Shown here: one piece after another, positions 1 through 5,846 of the stretch
Numbering within the stretch: position 1 is the first letter of the stretch
Layout: every line of letters begins with the position of its first letter
Origin: Actinomycetes bacterium
Lineage (GTDB): Bacteria > Actinomycetota > Actinomycetes > Propionibacteriales > Propionibacteriaceae
Length of the DNA stretch: 8,392 nucleotides
Direction of reading: 5' to 3'
Assembly (NCBI GenBank): GCA_023437345.1
Contig: JAEZGC010000266.1
Span: 1 to 8,392 of the forward strand
Program-made: the position numbers and the translations under genes
The notes under the pieces: model-generated
Databases searched by the model: none
Seen by the model: only the letters and a program-made list of their open reading frames with translations
What the model was told of the DNA's origin: nothing

Positions 1-19
1 CGACACGCACCCGGCCCCG

Positions 20-36
20 CCCCCGCCGGGCGGGGG
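20..36 (-). terminator. GC-only dyad after the IclR regulator gene (possible terminator)
   Basis: Bases 20-27 (CCCCCGCC) and 29-36 (GGCGGGGG) are perfect inverted repeats around one base, so about 7 base pairs with a 3-base loop can form. The dyad begins 28 bases past the stop codon of the minus-strand regulator, a normal place for a terminator. There is no T tract after it on the minus strand, so it would have to be a tail-less terminator, a type proposed for high-GC actinobacteria. It could also be chance in such GC-rich sequence. The rest of bases 1-64 shows nothing I can identify. Confidence 0.3.
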
Positions 37-64
37 GGCCGCGGAAACCGTCATGCGCCGGGGC

Positions 65-790
65 TCAGCCCTCGCCGCCGTTGCGGCGCAGCACCTCCGA
101 CAGCCGCTCGGCGGCGGCGATCACTGCCGGGGCGTGCAGCCGTCCTGGCTGGCGGGAGAGCCGCTCGATAGGTCCGGAGACGCTCACTGCGGCGATCACC
201 TTGCCGCTGGGGGAGCGGACCGGCGCCGACACCGAGGCGACGCCCGCCTCCCGCTCGGCGACGGACTGCGCCCAGCCGCGGCGACGGACGGTGGCCAGCG
301 CCACGGCTGAGAACGAGGCGTTCTGCAGGCCGCGCTGGATCCGGTCCGGATCCTCCCAGGCCAGCAGGACCTGGGCGGCCGAGCCGGCCGACATGGTGAG
401 CTGGGAGCCGACCGGGATCGTGTCGCGCAGTCCGGAGGGCCGCTCGGCGGCGGCGGCGCAGACGCGGAAGTCGCCCTGGCGGCGGAAGAGCTGGGAGGAC
501 TCGCCGGTGATGTCGCGCAGCCGGGCCAGCACGGGGCCGGCAGTGGCCAGCAGGCGGTCCTCGCCGGCCGCCGAGGCCAGTTCGGTGAGGCGCGGGCCGA
601 GCACGAAGCGGCCCTGCAGGTCGCGGCTGACCAGGCGGTGGTGCTCCAGCGCTACCGCCAGCCGGTGAGCGGTCGGCCTGGCCAGCCCGGTGGCGCTCAC
701 CAGCCCGGCCAGGGTGGTGGGTCCCTGCTCGAGAGCGGTGAGTACGAGAGCTGCCTTGTCGAGGACCCCGACGCCACTAGAGTTGTCCAT
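65..790 (-). CDS. ndgR: IclR-family transcriptional regulator, NdgR/LtbR type (leucine biosynthesis control)
   Basis: A 241-residue protein beginning MDNSSGVGVLDKAALVL, the very conserved opening of Streptomyces NdgR and related actinobacterial regulators. Residues about 7-67 form the winged helix-turn-helix (recognition part near GLARPTAHRLAVALEHH, 36-51); residues about 85-235 are the IclR effector domain, with GSAAQVLLAW (136-145), RRGWAQS (170-176) and the SVSAPV and VSVSGPIERL stretches (186-191, 203-211). LtbR of Corynebacterium glutamicum, the family's reference, represses leuCD and autoregulates; NdgR affects several amino-acid pathways. Its divergent position next to leuC here fits the same job; the ligand cannot be read from sequence. 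I chose the ATG at 790 over an in-frame start 49 codons upstream because family homology begins here and the longer form would run through leuC's control region and start codon. No Shine-Dalgarno precedes the ATG, so the mRNA may be leaderless. The symbol ltbR is equally applicable. Confidence 0.93.
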   Translation of the reverse strand: MDNSSGVGVLDKAALVLTALEQGPTTLAGLVSATGLARPTAHRLAVALEHHRLVSRDLQGRFVLGPRLTELASAAGEDRLLATAGPVLARLRDITGESSQLFRRQGDFRVCAAAAERPSGLRDTIPVGSQLTMSAGSAAQVLLAWEDPDRIQRGLQNASFSAVALATVRRRGWAQSVAEREAGVASVSAPVRSPSGKVIAAVSVSGPIERLSRQPGRLHAPAVIAAAERLSEVLRRNGGEG

Positions 791-794
791 AGCG

Positions 795-815
795 TGATAC
801 TGCCGTCTCGTATCA
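795..815. promoter_or_regulatory. Inverted repeat in the divergent regulator/leuC control region (probable operator)
   Basis: TGATAC at 795-800 and GTATCA at 810-815 are perfect 6-base inverted repeats separated by 9 bases (arm centres 15 bases apart). AT-containing arms stand out in a segment this GC-rich. The repeat lies 4 bases upstream of the regulator's start codon and 72 bases upstream of leuC. IclR-family dimers commonly bind imperfect palindromes in divergent promoter regions, so this is the best candidate for the regulator's own site, controlling itself and leuCD. This is inference from position and symmetry; I have not matched it to a published consensus. The rest of the 97-base spacer (791-887) shows no riboswitch or T-box, and I saw no convincing leuC promoter; TACGGT (832-837) is a weak -10 candidate without a matching -35. 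Confidence 0.55.
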
Positions 816-825
816 TGAAATGCAA
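797..825 (-). promoter_or_regulatory. Candidate promoter of the IclR regulator gene
   Basis: Read on the minus strand, TTGCAT (825-820) and CAGTAT (802-797) are separated by 17 bases, and the -10-like element ends 6 bases before the ATG at 790. That would place the transcription start at or next to the start codon, giving a leaderless mRNA, consistent with the missing ribosome binding site. The matches to the sigma-70 consensus are only partial (three of six in the -35; CAGTAT lacks the first T of TANNNT). The inverted repeat at 795-815 overlaps the -10 and spacer, which would suit autorepression. Confidence 0.3.
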
Positions 826-879
826 GTCTGCTACGGTTGCGGGGTCCGACGCGCCCGTGCCGACGGACGGAACTGATCT

Positions 880-883
880 GGAG
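880..883 (+). promoter_or_regulatory. Ribosome binding site fixing the leuC start
   Basis: GGAG lies four bases before the ATG at 888. It supports this start over an in-frame TTG 51 bases upstream, which would add residues not seen at the beginning of LeuC proteins. Confidence 0.6.
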
Positions 884-887
884 ACCG

Positions 888-2285
888 ATGGGCAAGACAC
901 TCAGTGACAAGGTGTGGGACAACCACATAGTCCGCACCGCACCCGGCGAGCCGGACCTACTCTACATCGACCTCCACCTGGTCCACGAGGTCACCAGTCC
1001 GCAGGCCTTCGACGGCCTGCGCCTGGCGGGCCGCCCGGTGCGTCGTCCGGACCTCACGATGGCCACCGAGGACCACAACACCCCGACGCTCAACATCCTC
1101 GCCCCGATCGCCGACCCGGTGTCGCGGCTGCAGGTGGAGACGCTGCGCCGCAACACCGACGAGTTCGGCGTCCGCCGGCACTCGCTGGGCGACAAGGAGC
1201 AGGGCATCGTCCACATCATCGGGCCGCAGCTGGGCCTCACCCAGCCCGGCCTGACGGTGGTCTGCGGCGACTCCCATACCGCCACCCACGGTGCCTTCGG
1301 CGCGCTCGCGTTCGGGATCGGCACCTCGGAGGTCGAGCACGTCCTGGCCACCCAGACACTGCCGCAGGCCCGCCCGAAGACGATGGCTGTCAACGTCACC
1401 GGCCAGCTGCCCGACGGCGTGACGGCCAAGGACATCGTGCTGACCCTGATCGCGAAGGTCGGCACCGGGGGCGGCCAGGGCTACATAGTCGAGTACCGCG
1501 GCGACACCATCGAGGCGCTCTCGATGGAGGGTCGGATGACGATCTGCAACATGAGCATCGAGTGGGGCGCCAAGGCCGGGATGATGGCCCCGGACGAGAC
1601 GACCTTCGCCTACCTGAAGGGACGGCCGCACGCCCCCGAGGGCGAGGAGTGGGACGCCGCCGTCGCCCACTGGCGCACCCTGTACTCCGACCCGGACGCG
1701 GTCTTCGACAAGCAGGTGGACATCGACGCCACAGCGCTGACGCCGTTCGTGACCTGGGGTACCAACCCGGGCCAGGGCGTGCCGCTGGGCGGGGCGGTGC
1801 CCGCCCCGGAGAGCTTCGTCGACCCGGTGGACCGGGCCGCGGCCGAGCGGGCGCTGGCCTACATGGACCTGGCGGCAGGCACGCCGATGCGCGACATCAG
1901 GGTTGACACCGTCTTCCTCGGTTCCTGCACCAACGGCCGGATCGAGGACCTGCGGCTGGCCGCATCGGTGCTGCAGGGGCACCGGATCGCCAACGGCGTC
2001 AGGATGCTCGTCGTCCCCGGCTCGGCACGGGTCCGGCTGCAGGCCGAGAGCGAGGGCCTCGACAAGGTGTTCCTCGACTTCGGCGCCGAGTGGCGGGCCG
2101 CCGGCTGCTCGATGTGCCTTGGCATGAACCCCGACCAGCTCTCCCCGGGGGAGCGCGCGGCGTCCACCTCCAACCGCAACTTCGAGGGTCGCCAGGGCAA
2201 GGGTGGGCGCACCCACCTCGTGTCGCCCCCGGTCGCGGCGGCGACCGCGATCCGCGGCACGCTCAGCTCCCCGGCCGACCTGTAA
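888..2285 (+). CDS. leuC: 3-isopropylmalate dehydratase, large subunit (LeuC)
   Basis: With LeuD this cytoplasmic [4Fe-4S] enzyme isomerises 2-isopropylmalate to 3-isopropylmalate, the second step of leucine biosynthesis. The 465-residue protein opens MGKTLSDKVWDNH and has standard length for the bacterial LeuC branch of the aconitase family. The three cluster cysteines are present: Cys347 in GSCTNGR, and Cys407 and Cys410 in CSMCLGMNPDQL, the same residue numbers as in E. coli LeuC. Other family signatures are TMATEDHNTPT (about 57-67), CGDSHTATHGAFGALAFGIG (126-145), the MSIEWGAKAGMMAPDETTF block and STSNRNFEGRQGKGGRTHLVSP near the C terminus. GGAG before the ATG supports the start. It is first in a likely leuC-leuD-plsC operon, divergent from the IclR regulator gene; the shared spacer contains an operator-like repeat. 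Nothing suggests damage or transfer. Confidence 0.98.
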   Translation: MGKTLSDKVWDNHIVRTAPGEPDLLYIDLHLVHEVTSPQAFDGLRLAGRPVRRPDLTMATEDHNTPTLNILAPIADPVSRLQVETLRRNTDEFGVRRHSLGDKEQGIVHIIGPQLGLTQPGLTVVCGDSHTATHGAFGALAFGIGTSEVEHVLATQTLPQARPKTMAVNVTGQLPDGVTAKDIVLTLIAKVGTGGGQGYIVEYRGDTIEALSMEGRMTICNMSIEWGAKAGMMAPDETTFAYLKGRPHAPEGEEWDAAVAHWRTLYSDPDAVFDKQVDIDATALTPFVTWGTNPGQGVPLGGAVPAPESFVDPVDRAAAERALAYMDLAAGTPMRDIRVDTVFLGSCTNGRIEDLRLAASVLQGHRIANGVRMLVVPGSARVRLQAESEGLDKVFLDFGAEWRAAGCSMCLGMNPDQLSPGERAASTSNRNFEGRQGKGGRTHLVSPPVAAATAIRGTLSSPADL

Positions 2286-2294
2286 GGACACCCG

Positions 2295-2900
2295 ATGGAC
2301 AAGTTCAGCACCCACACCGGCATCGGCGTCCCGCTGCGGGCCAGCAATGTCGACACCGACCAGATCATCCCGGCTGTCTACCTGAAGCGGGTCACCCGCA
2401 CCGGCTTCGAGGACGGCCTGTTCGCCGCCTGGCGCAATGACCCGGCCTTCGTCCTCAACCAGCCCGCCTACCTCGCAGGCAGCGTCCTGGTCGCCGGCCC
2501 CGACTTCGGCACCGGCTCCTCCCGTGAGCACGCGGTCTGGGCGCTGCAGAATTACGGGTTCAAGGCTGTCATCGGCTCCCGCTTCGGCGACATCTTCCGC
2601 TCGAACGCGGGCAAGGCCGGCCTGCTGGTCGCCGTGGTCGGCCAGGATGCCGTCGAGCAGCTGTGGGCGGCGCTGGAGGCCGAACCGGGCCTGGAAGTGA
2701 CTGTCGACCTCGTGGCGCGCACCGTGACCGCAGGCCCGGCGGTGTACCAGTTCGAGATCGATGACTACACTCGGCACCGCCTGCTGGAGGGCCTTGACGA
2801 CATCGGCCTGACCCTGCAGCACGTCGACTCGATTGAGGCCTACGAGGCAAGGCGGCCGGCATGGCTCCCCAGGACGCTCCCGGCCCGGACCGCAGGGTAA
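2295..2900 (+). CDS. leuD: 3-isopropylmalate dehydratase, small subunit (LeuD)
   Basis: The 201-residue swivelling subunit that pairs with LeuC and supplies substrate recognition; length is normal for the family. Visible signatures: NVDTDQIIPAVYLKR (18-32), GPDFGTGSSREHAVWAL (68-84), whose loop is the usual substrate-binding segment, and VIGSRFGDIFRSNAGKAGLL (92-111). Residues about 130-190 form the C-terminal part ending in a DDIGLTLQHVDSIEAYE helix typical of LeuD. The gene starts 9 bases after leuC. Its Shine-Dalgarno sequence (AAGGA, 2284-2288) shares bases with the leuC stop codon TAA, so the two genes are almost certainly translated from one mRNA, suiting a 1:1 complex. The last 40 bases overlap the next gene in another frame. 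Confidence 0.97.
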   Translation: MDKFSTHTGIGVPLRASNVDTDQIIPAVYLKRVTRTGFEDGLFAAWRNDPAFVLNQPAYLAGSVLVAGPDFGTGSSREHAVWALQNYGFKAVIGSRFGDIFRSNAGKAGLLVAVVGQDAVEQLWAALEAEPGLEVTVDLVARTVTAGPAVYQFEIDDYTRHRLLEGLDDIGLTLQHVDSIEAYEARRPAWLPRTLPARTAG

Positions 2901-3652
2901 CCCGGGCGCAGCTGCCGCTGCGGGTCGCCAACCCGCACCCCGTCGAACCCGCCTACCGCCGGATCGCACTGTTCGCCGCCTGGCTGATGCGGCGGATCAC
3001 AAGGCAGGACTGGGACGACGCAGCGCACCTGCCGCGCACCGGCGGGGTCGTGGTGGTGGCCAACCATGTCTCCAACGCCGACCCGCTGGTGGTCGCCCAC
3101 TACCTGGTGTGGAACGGCCGCTGGCCGCGCTTCCTGGCCAAGGTCGAGGTGTTCTCGATGCCGGTGGCCGGCTGGGTGGCCCGGGTGACCGGCCAGATCC
3201 CGGTCCACCGCGGGTCCGAGCACGCCGCGGTCTCGCTGGCCGCCGCCGAGACGGCGCTGCGGGAGGGCGCCTGCGTCCTGGTCTACCCGGAGGGGACCAT
3301 CACCAGCGACCCCGACGGCTGGCCGATGACCGGCAGGACGGGCGCCGCCCGGCTCGCGCTGGCCACCGGGGCGCCGCTCGTCCCGGTCGGCCAGTGGGGT
3401 GCGCAACGCCTGCTGGGCGGCAAGAAGCCGACCTGGCCGAGGCTGTTCCCGATCCCGACCGTGACGGTCCGCACCGGGCCGTCGATCGACCTGGCCGACC
3501 TCGCCGGACGGTCGGATCCCGAGGCGGTCGGGATCGCCACCGACCGGTTGATGACGGCGATCACCGGGCTGGTCGAACAGATCCGCGGGCTGCCCGCGCC
3601 GCCCGGACGCTTCGACCCCCGGATCGGTGAACGGGTGGCGCCCCGTCAGTGA
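2861..3652 (+). CDS. PlsC-type lysophospholipid / 1-acylglycerol-3-phosphate acyltransferase
   Basis: A 263-residue member of the PlsC/LPLAT family, which transfers a fatty acyl group to a lysophospholipid acceptor, classically lysophosphatidate to phosphatidate at the membrane. All acyltransferase blocks are visible: NHVSNAD with the catalytic HX4D pair His69 and Asp74, GQIPVHRG (111-118), YPEGT (142-146) for acceptor binding, and VPVG (174-177). The N terminus has only a short hydrophobic stretch near 35-43, so the protein is probably peripheral at the membrane. The ATG at 2861 is preceded by AAGG (2849-2852) and lies 40 bases inside leuD, which implies co-transcription and probably translational coupling with it. 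The family contains several substrate specificities, so I do not assign true plsC activity. In many actinobacteria a similar gene sits in this neighbourhood, often next to gpsA, which is missing here. Confidence 0.9.
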   Translation: MAPQDAPGPDRRVTRAQLPLRVANPHPVEPAYRRIALFAAWLMRRITRQDWDDAAHLPRTGGVVVVANHVSNADPLVVAHYLVWNGRWPRFLAKVEVFSMPVAGWVARVTGQIPVHRGSEHAAVSLAAAETALREGACVLVYPEGTITSDPDGWPMTGRTGAARLALATGAPLVPVGQWGAQRLLGGKKPTWPRLFPIPTVTVRTGPSIDLADLAGRSDPEAVGIATDRLMTAITGLVEQIRGLPAPPGRFDPRIGERVAPRQ

Positions 3653-3653
3653 T

Positions 3654-3666
3654 CACCGCAGCGGTG
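3654..3666. repeat. Short perfect dyad between plsC-like gene and ddl
   Basis: CACCGC (3654-3659) and GCGGTG (3661-3666) are perfect inverted repeats around a single A, starting 2 bases after the acyltransferase stop codon. It could be a weak transcript-end hairpin (5 base pairs with a 3-base loop, no T tract) or an operator near the -35 region of a possible ddl promoter. It may also be chance. Confidence 0.3.
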
Positions 3667-3670
3667 GCGG

Positions 3671-3676
3671 TAGTGT
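3671..3676 (+). promoter_or_regulatory. Candidate -10 element upstream of ddl
   Basis: TAGTGT fits the actinobacterial TANNNT -10 pattern and lies 26 bases before the ddl ATG, which would give a short leader of about 19 bases that includes the ribosome binding site AGAGAGG (3691-3697). I see no good -35 at the expected spacing. It suggests that ddl-thiL can be transcribed separately from leuCD. Confidence 0.35.
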
Positions 3677-3701
3677 GCTGGCGACACCCGAGAGAGGCCC
3701 G

Positions 3702-4823
3702 ATGACATCCACCGCGCACCGACCCACAGTCGTCCTGATCTTCGGCGGCGCCAGTTCGGAGCATGAGATCTCCTGCCTCACCGCGGGGGGCGTGCTGCGG
3801 ACTATCGATCCCGACGACTTCCGGGTCCTTCCCGTCGGCATCACCTCCACCGGGGAATGGGTGAGGGTCCCGCTCGAACAGGTGGCCGACTACCGGGTCA
3901 GCGACGGCTCGCTGCCCCGGGTCGGGGACGGCCTGCCCCAGGCGGTGCTGCTGCGCGGGCCGCGCGGCGCCCAGCTCGCCACCCGCGACGGCGACCGGCT
4001 GGCCGACATCGCCGACGTCGACCTGGCCTTCGCCCTGCTGCACGGCCCCTACGGCGAGGACGGCACCATCCAGGGCCTGTTCGAGATGCTCGGTGTGCGC
4101 TACGTGGGCGCGGGCGTCGCCGCCAGCGCCATCGGGATGGACAAGGACCTGATGAAGCGCGCCATGTGGTCGGCCGGGCTGCCGGTCGGGCGATGGGTGG
4201 CGCTCCACCCCGGCCAGTGGGAGCGCGACCCGCAGCGCTGGACGGACGCCGTGGCGGCGCTCGGCTACCCGGTCTTCGTCAAGCCTGCGCGCGGTGGCTC
4301 CAGCCTGGGGATCTCCCGGGTCGATGACCCGTCCGGCCTGCCGCAAGCCGTGGCGCTGGCCGAGCGGTACGACCCCAAGGTCGTCGTGGAGGCGGGTTTC
4401 GTCGGCTGCCGGGAGATCGAGGTAGCCGTGCTGCAGGGCCGCAACGGCGCACCACCGCGGGCTTCGGTGCCCGGCGAGATCGTGCTGCACCGGCGCGACA
4501 TGTTCTACGACTTCGATTCCAAGTACCTCGGCACCCCCGATGTCACCCTCGACACCCCCGCCAGGCTGACCGAGGAGCAGGCAGCGGCGGCCCGCACGCT
4601 GGCCTGCCGGACCTTCGAGGCGATGAACGTGGAGGGCCTGGCCCGGGTCGACCTCTTCCTGAACCCGGTGGGGGAGTTCTTCGTCAACGAGCTGAACACG
4701 ATGCCAGGGTTCACCCAGACGTCGATGTTCCCGCTGCTGTGGCAGGCCAGCGGAACCGGCTACCCCGACCTGGTCCGGGAACTCATCGAGCTCGCCCTCG
4801 GTCGGGGACTGGAACTGCGCTGA
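3702..4823 (+). CDS. ddl: D-alanine--D-alanine ligase (Ddl)
   Basis: A 373-residue cytoplasmic ATP-grasp enzyme joining two D-alanines for the peptidoglycan pentapeptide. Signatures run in order: FGGASSEHEIS (14-24), with Glu22 matching the catalytic Glu15 of E. coli DdlB; LHGPYGEDGTIQG (113-125); KPARGGSSLGIS (194-205), with Lys194 at the ATP site and Ser200 matching Ser150; DFDSKYLG (270-277), with Tyr275 matching Tyr216; then Asp317, Glu330 and Asn332 (ARVDLF, NELNTMPG) as magnesium ligands. A tyrosine at position 275 points to a D-Ala-D-Ala enzyme rather than a VanA- or Leuconostoc-type D-Ala-D-lactate ligase. The ATG at 3702 follows AGAGAGG with a 4-base gap, and family homology begins just after it; an in-frame GTG at 3675 is less likely. 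The stop overlaps the thiL start by one base, so the two genes are translationally linked. Confidence 0.96.
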   Translation: MTSTAHRPTVVLIFGGASSEHEISCLTAGGVLRTIDPDDFRVLPVGITSTGEWVRVPLEQVADYRVSDGSLPRVGDGLPQAVLLRGPRGAQLATRDGDRLADIADVDLAFALLHGPYGEDGTIQGLFEMLGVRYVGAGVAASAIGMDKDLMKRAMWSAGLPVGRWVALHPGQWERDPQRWTDAVAALGYPVFVKPARGGSSLGISRVDDPSGLPQAVALAERYDPKVVVEAGFVGCREIEVAVLQGRNGAPPRASVPGEIVLHRRDMFYDFDSKYLGTPDVTLDTPARLTEEQAAAARTLACRTFEAMNVEGLARVDLFLNPVGEFFVNELNTMPGFTQTSMFPLLWQASGTGYPDLVRELIELALGRGLELR

Positions 4824-5770
4824 TGACCGGCACCGTCGGACACCTCGGCGAGTTCGGCCTGATCGCCGAGATCGTGGCTGGCCTGCCGACCGCCGACCAC
4901 GTGCTGGTCGGCCCCGGCGACGACTGCGCGGTGTTTCTGCCGTCGGGCGCCGTGGCGGTGTCGACCGACACGATGGTCCAGGGCCGCCACTGGCGCGAGA
5001 ATTGGTCGTCCCCCCATGACGTCGGACGCAAGGCTGTCGCAGCGGCCACCGCCGACCTCGAGGCCGAGGGGGCGCGTCCGCTGGGCCTGGTGATGAGCCT
5101 CGCCCTGCCCGCCGAGACGCCGGTCGGGTGGGTGCGCGAGTTCAGCGCAGGGGTGCGTGAGGAGTGCGCGCGGGCCGCCATCGTGCTGCTGGGCGGCGAC
5201 ACGACAGCGGCGCCGCAGGTGGTGGTGACGGCCACCGTCTTCGGCGACCTGGCGGGCCGTTCGCCGGTGACCAGGGCTGGCGCCCGACCCGGCGACGTGG
5301 TCGCCTTCCGCGGCCGGCTCGGGTGGGCCGAGGCGGGGCTTGCGGTGCTCAACCGCGGGTTCCGCTCCCCGGCGGCGGTGGTGAACGCGCACCGCGTCCC
5401 CGAGCCGCCCTACGGGCAGGGGCGGGTGGCGGCTGACGCCGGCGCCACCGCCATGGTGGACGTCTCCGACGGCCTGCTGTCGGACCTGGGCCACATCGCC
5501 CGGGCCTCCGGCGTGGTGGTCGCGCTGGACACCGCCCGGCTTGACGTCGCCGAGCCGCAGACCGCGGTGGCGGCGGCGCTCGGCGGCAAGGACCCCCTCG
5601 AGTTCATCCTGGCCGGCGGCGACGACCATGCCCTTGCCGCCTGCTTCCCGCCCGGCCGGGTGCCGGACGGGTGGACGGTGATCGGAACGGTCTCGGCGGG
5701 CGAGCCGGCGGTCCTCGTGGACGGCGCGGCGTGGGCCGGCGGCACCGGCTGGACCCACTTCGGGGCGTGA
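4823..5770 (+). CDS. thiL: Thiamine-monophosphate kinase (ThiL)
   Basis: A 315-residue member of the AIR synthase/ThiL fold that phosphorylates thiamine monophosphate to thiamine diphosphate, the active cofactor, using ATP. Family features: start GTVGHLGEFGLIAEI, GPGDDCAV (30-37) with metal-binding Asp33 and Asp34, STDTMVQGRHW (47-57), TADLEAEGARP (76-86), GGDTT (124-128), the RAGARPGDVV turn (151-160), VDVSDGLLSDLGHIA (212-226) and AGGDDHAL (264-271). Two motifs depart from the usual form: the Asn in the N-x-x-D element before Asp78 is Ala, and the common GGED is GGDD. The start ATG shares its A with the ddl stop TGA, and a weak GGA site (4811-4813) lies inside the end of ddl, so it should be co-translated with ddl. 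No other thiamine gene is in the window. A hairpin follows the gene. Confidence 0.93.
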   Translation: MTGTVGHLGEFGLIAEIVAGLPTADHVLVGPGDDCAVFLPSGAVAVSTDTMVQGRHWRENWSSPHDVGRKAVAAATADLEAEGARPLGLVMSLALPAETPVGWVREFSAGVREECARAAIVLLGGDTTAAPQVVVTATVFGDLAGRSPVTRAGARPGDVVAFRGRLGWAEAGLAVLNRGFRSPAAVVNAHRVPEPPYGQGRVAADAGATAMVDVSDGLLSDLGHIARASGVVVALDTARLDVAEPQTAVAAALGGKDPLEFILAGGDDHALAACFPPGRVPDGWTVIGTVSAGEPAVLVDGAAWAGGTGWTHFGA

Positions 5771-5794
5771 GCCCGGCTTCGCGGAAGTTGCCGC

Positions 5795-5828
5795 CCGGCG
5801 GCGTGCCCAACGGGGCCCTGGCCGCCGG
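5795..5828 (+). terminator. Two-tier hairpin after thiL (possible terminator)
   Basis: CCGGCGGC (5795-5802) pairs perfectly with GCCGCCGG (5821-5828), and the loop holds a second pair, GCCC (5805-5808) with GGGC (5813-5816), around AACG. Together they form an extended stem beginning 24 bases after the thiL stop. No T tract follows. It sits just before the ftsK -10-like element, so it could separate the upstream transcript from ftsK. A competing smaller dyad, GCCGCC/GGCGGC at 5790-5802, uses some of the same bases. Confidence 0.45.
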
Positions 5829-5834
5829 ATCGCT

Positions 5835-5840
5835 TACCCT
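5835..5840 (+). promoter_or_regulatory. Candidate -10 element for a leaderless ftsK transcript
   Basis: TACCCT fits TANNNT and ends 6 bases before the ftsK ATG, so transcription would begin at or beside the start codon. No Shine-Dalgarno sequence precedes that ATG, consistent with a leaderless mRNA, which is common in actinobacteria. No clear -35 is visible at 5812-5817, which lies within the hairpin. Confidence 0.45.
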
Positions 5841-5846
5841 TCGGTC

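Noticed and set aside
837..887. Longer leuC beginning at a TTG 51 bases upstream
   Set aside because: The extra residues do not resemble LeuC N termini, and GGAG sits correctly for the ATG at 888.
815..907. A 30-codon open frame before and overlapping the leuC start, as a possible leucine attenuator peptide
   Set aside because: It contains a single Leu codon, has no Shine-Dalgarno, overlaps leuC's start, and no terminator/antiterminator pair is visible after it.
791..937. Longer regulator beginning 49 codons upstream of 790
   Set aside because: Family homology begins at MDNSSG; the extension would cross the whole control region and the leuC start.
957..2969. A 670-codon open frame on the minus strand opposite leuC and leuD
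   Set aside because: It is a shadow of GC-rich codon bias: Arg/Gly/Ala/Val/His-rich without recognisable domains, lying across two certain genes and part of a third.
4739..4822. Longer thiL beginning inside ddl
   Set aside because: The added 28 residues are out-of-frame ddl sequence rich in Arg, Pro and Gly; the ATG overlapping the ddl stop matches the family start.
3702..4823. VanA-type D-Ala-D-lactate ligase (glycopeptide resistance)
   Set aside because: The omega-loop residue is Tyr (Tyr275) as in D-Ala-D-Ala ligases, there are no vanH/vanX neighbours, and the context is housekeeping.
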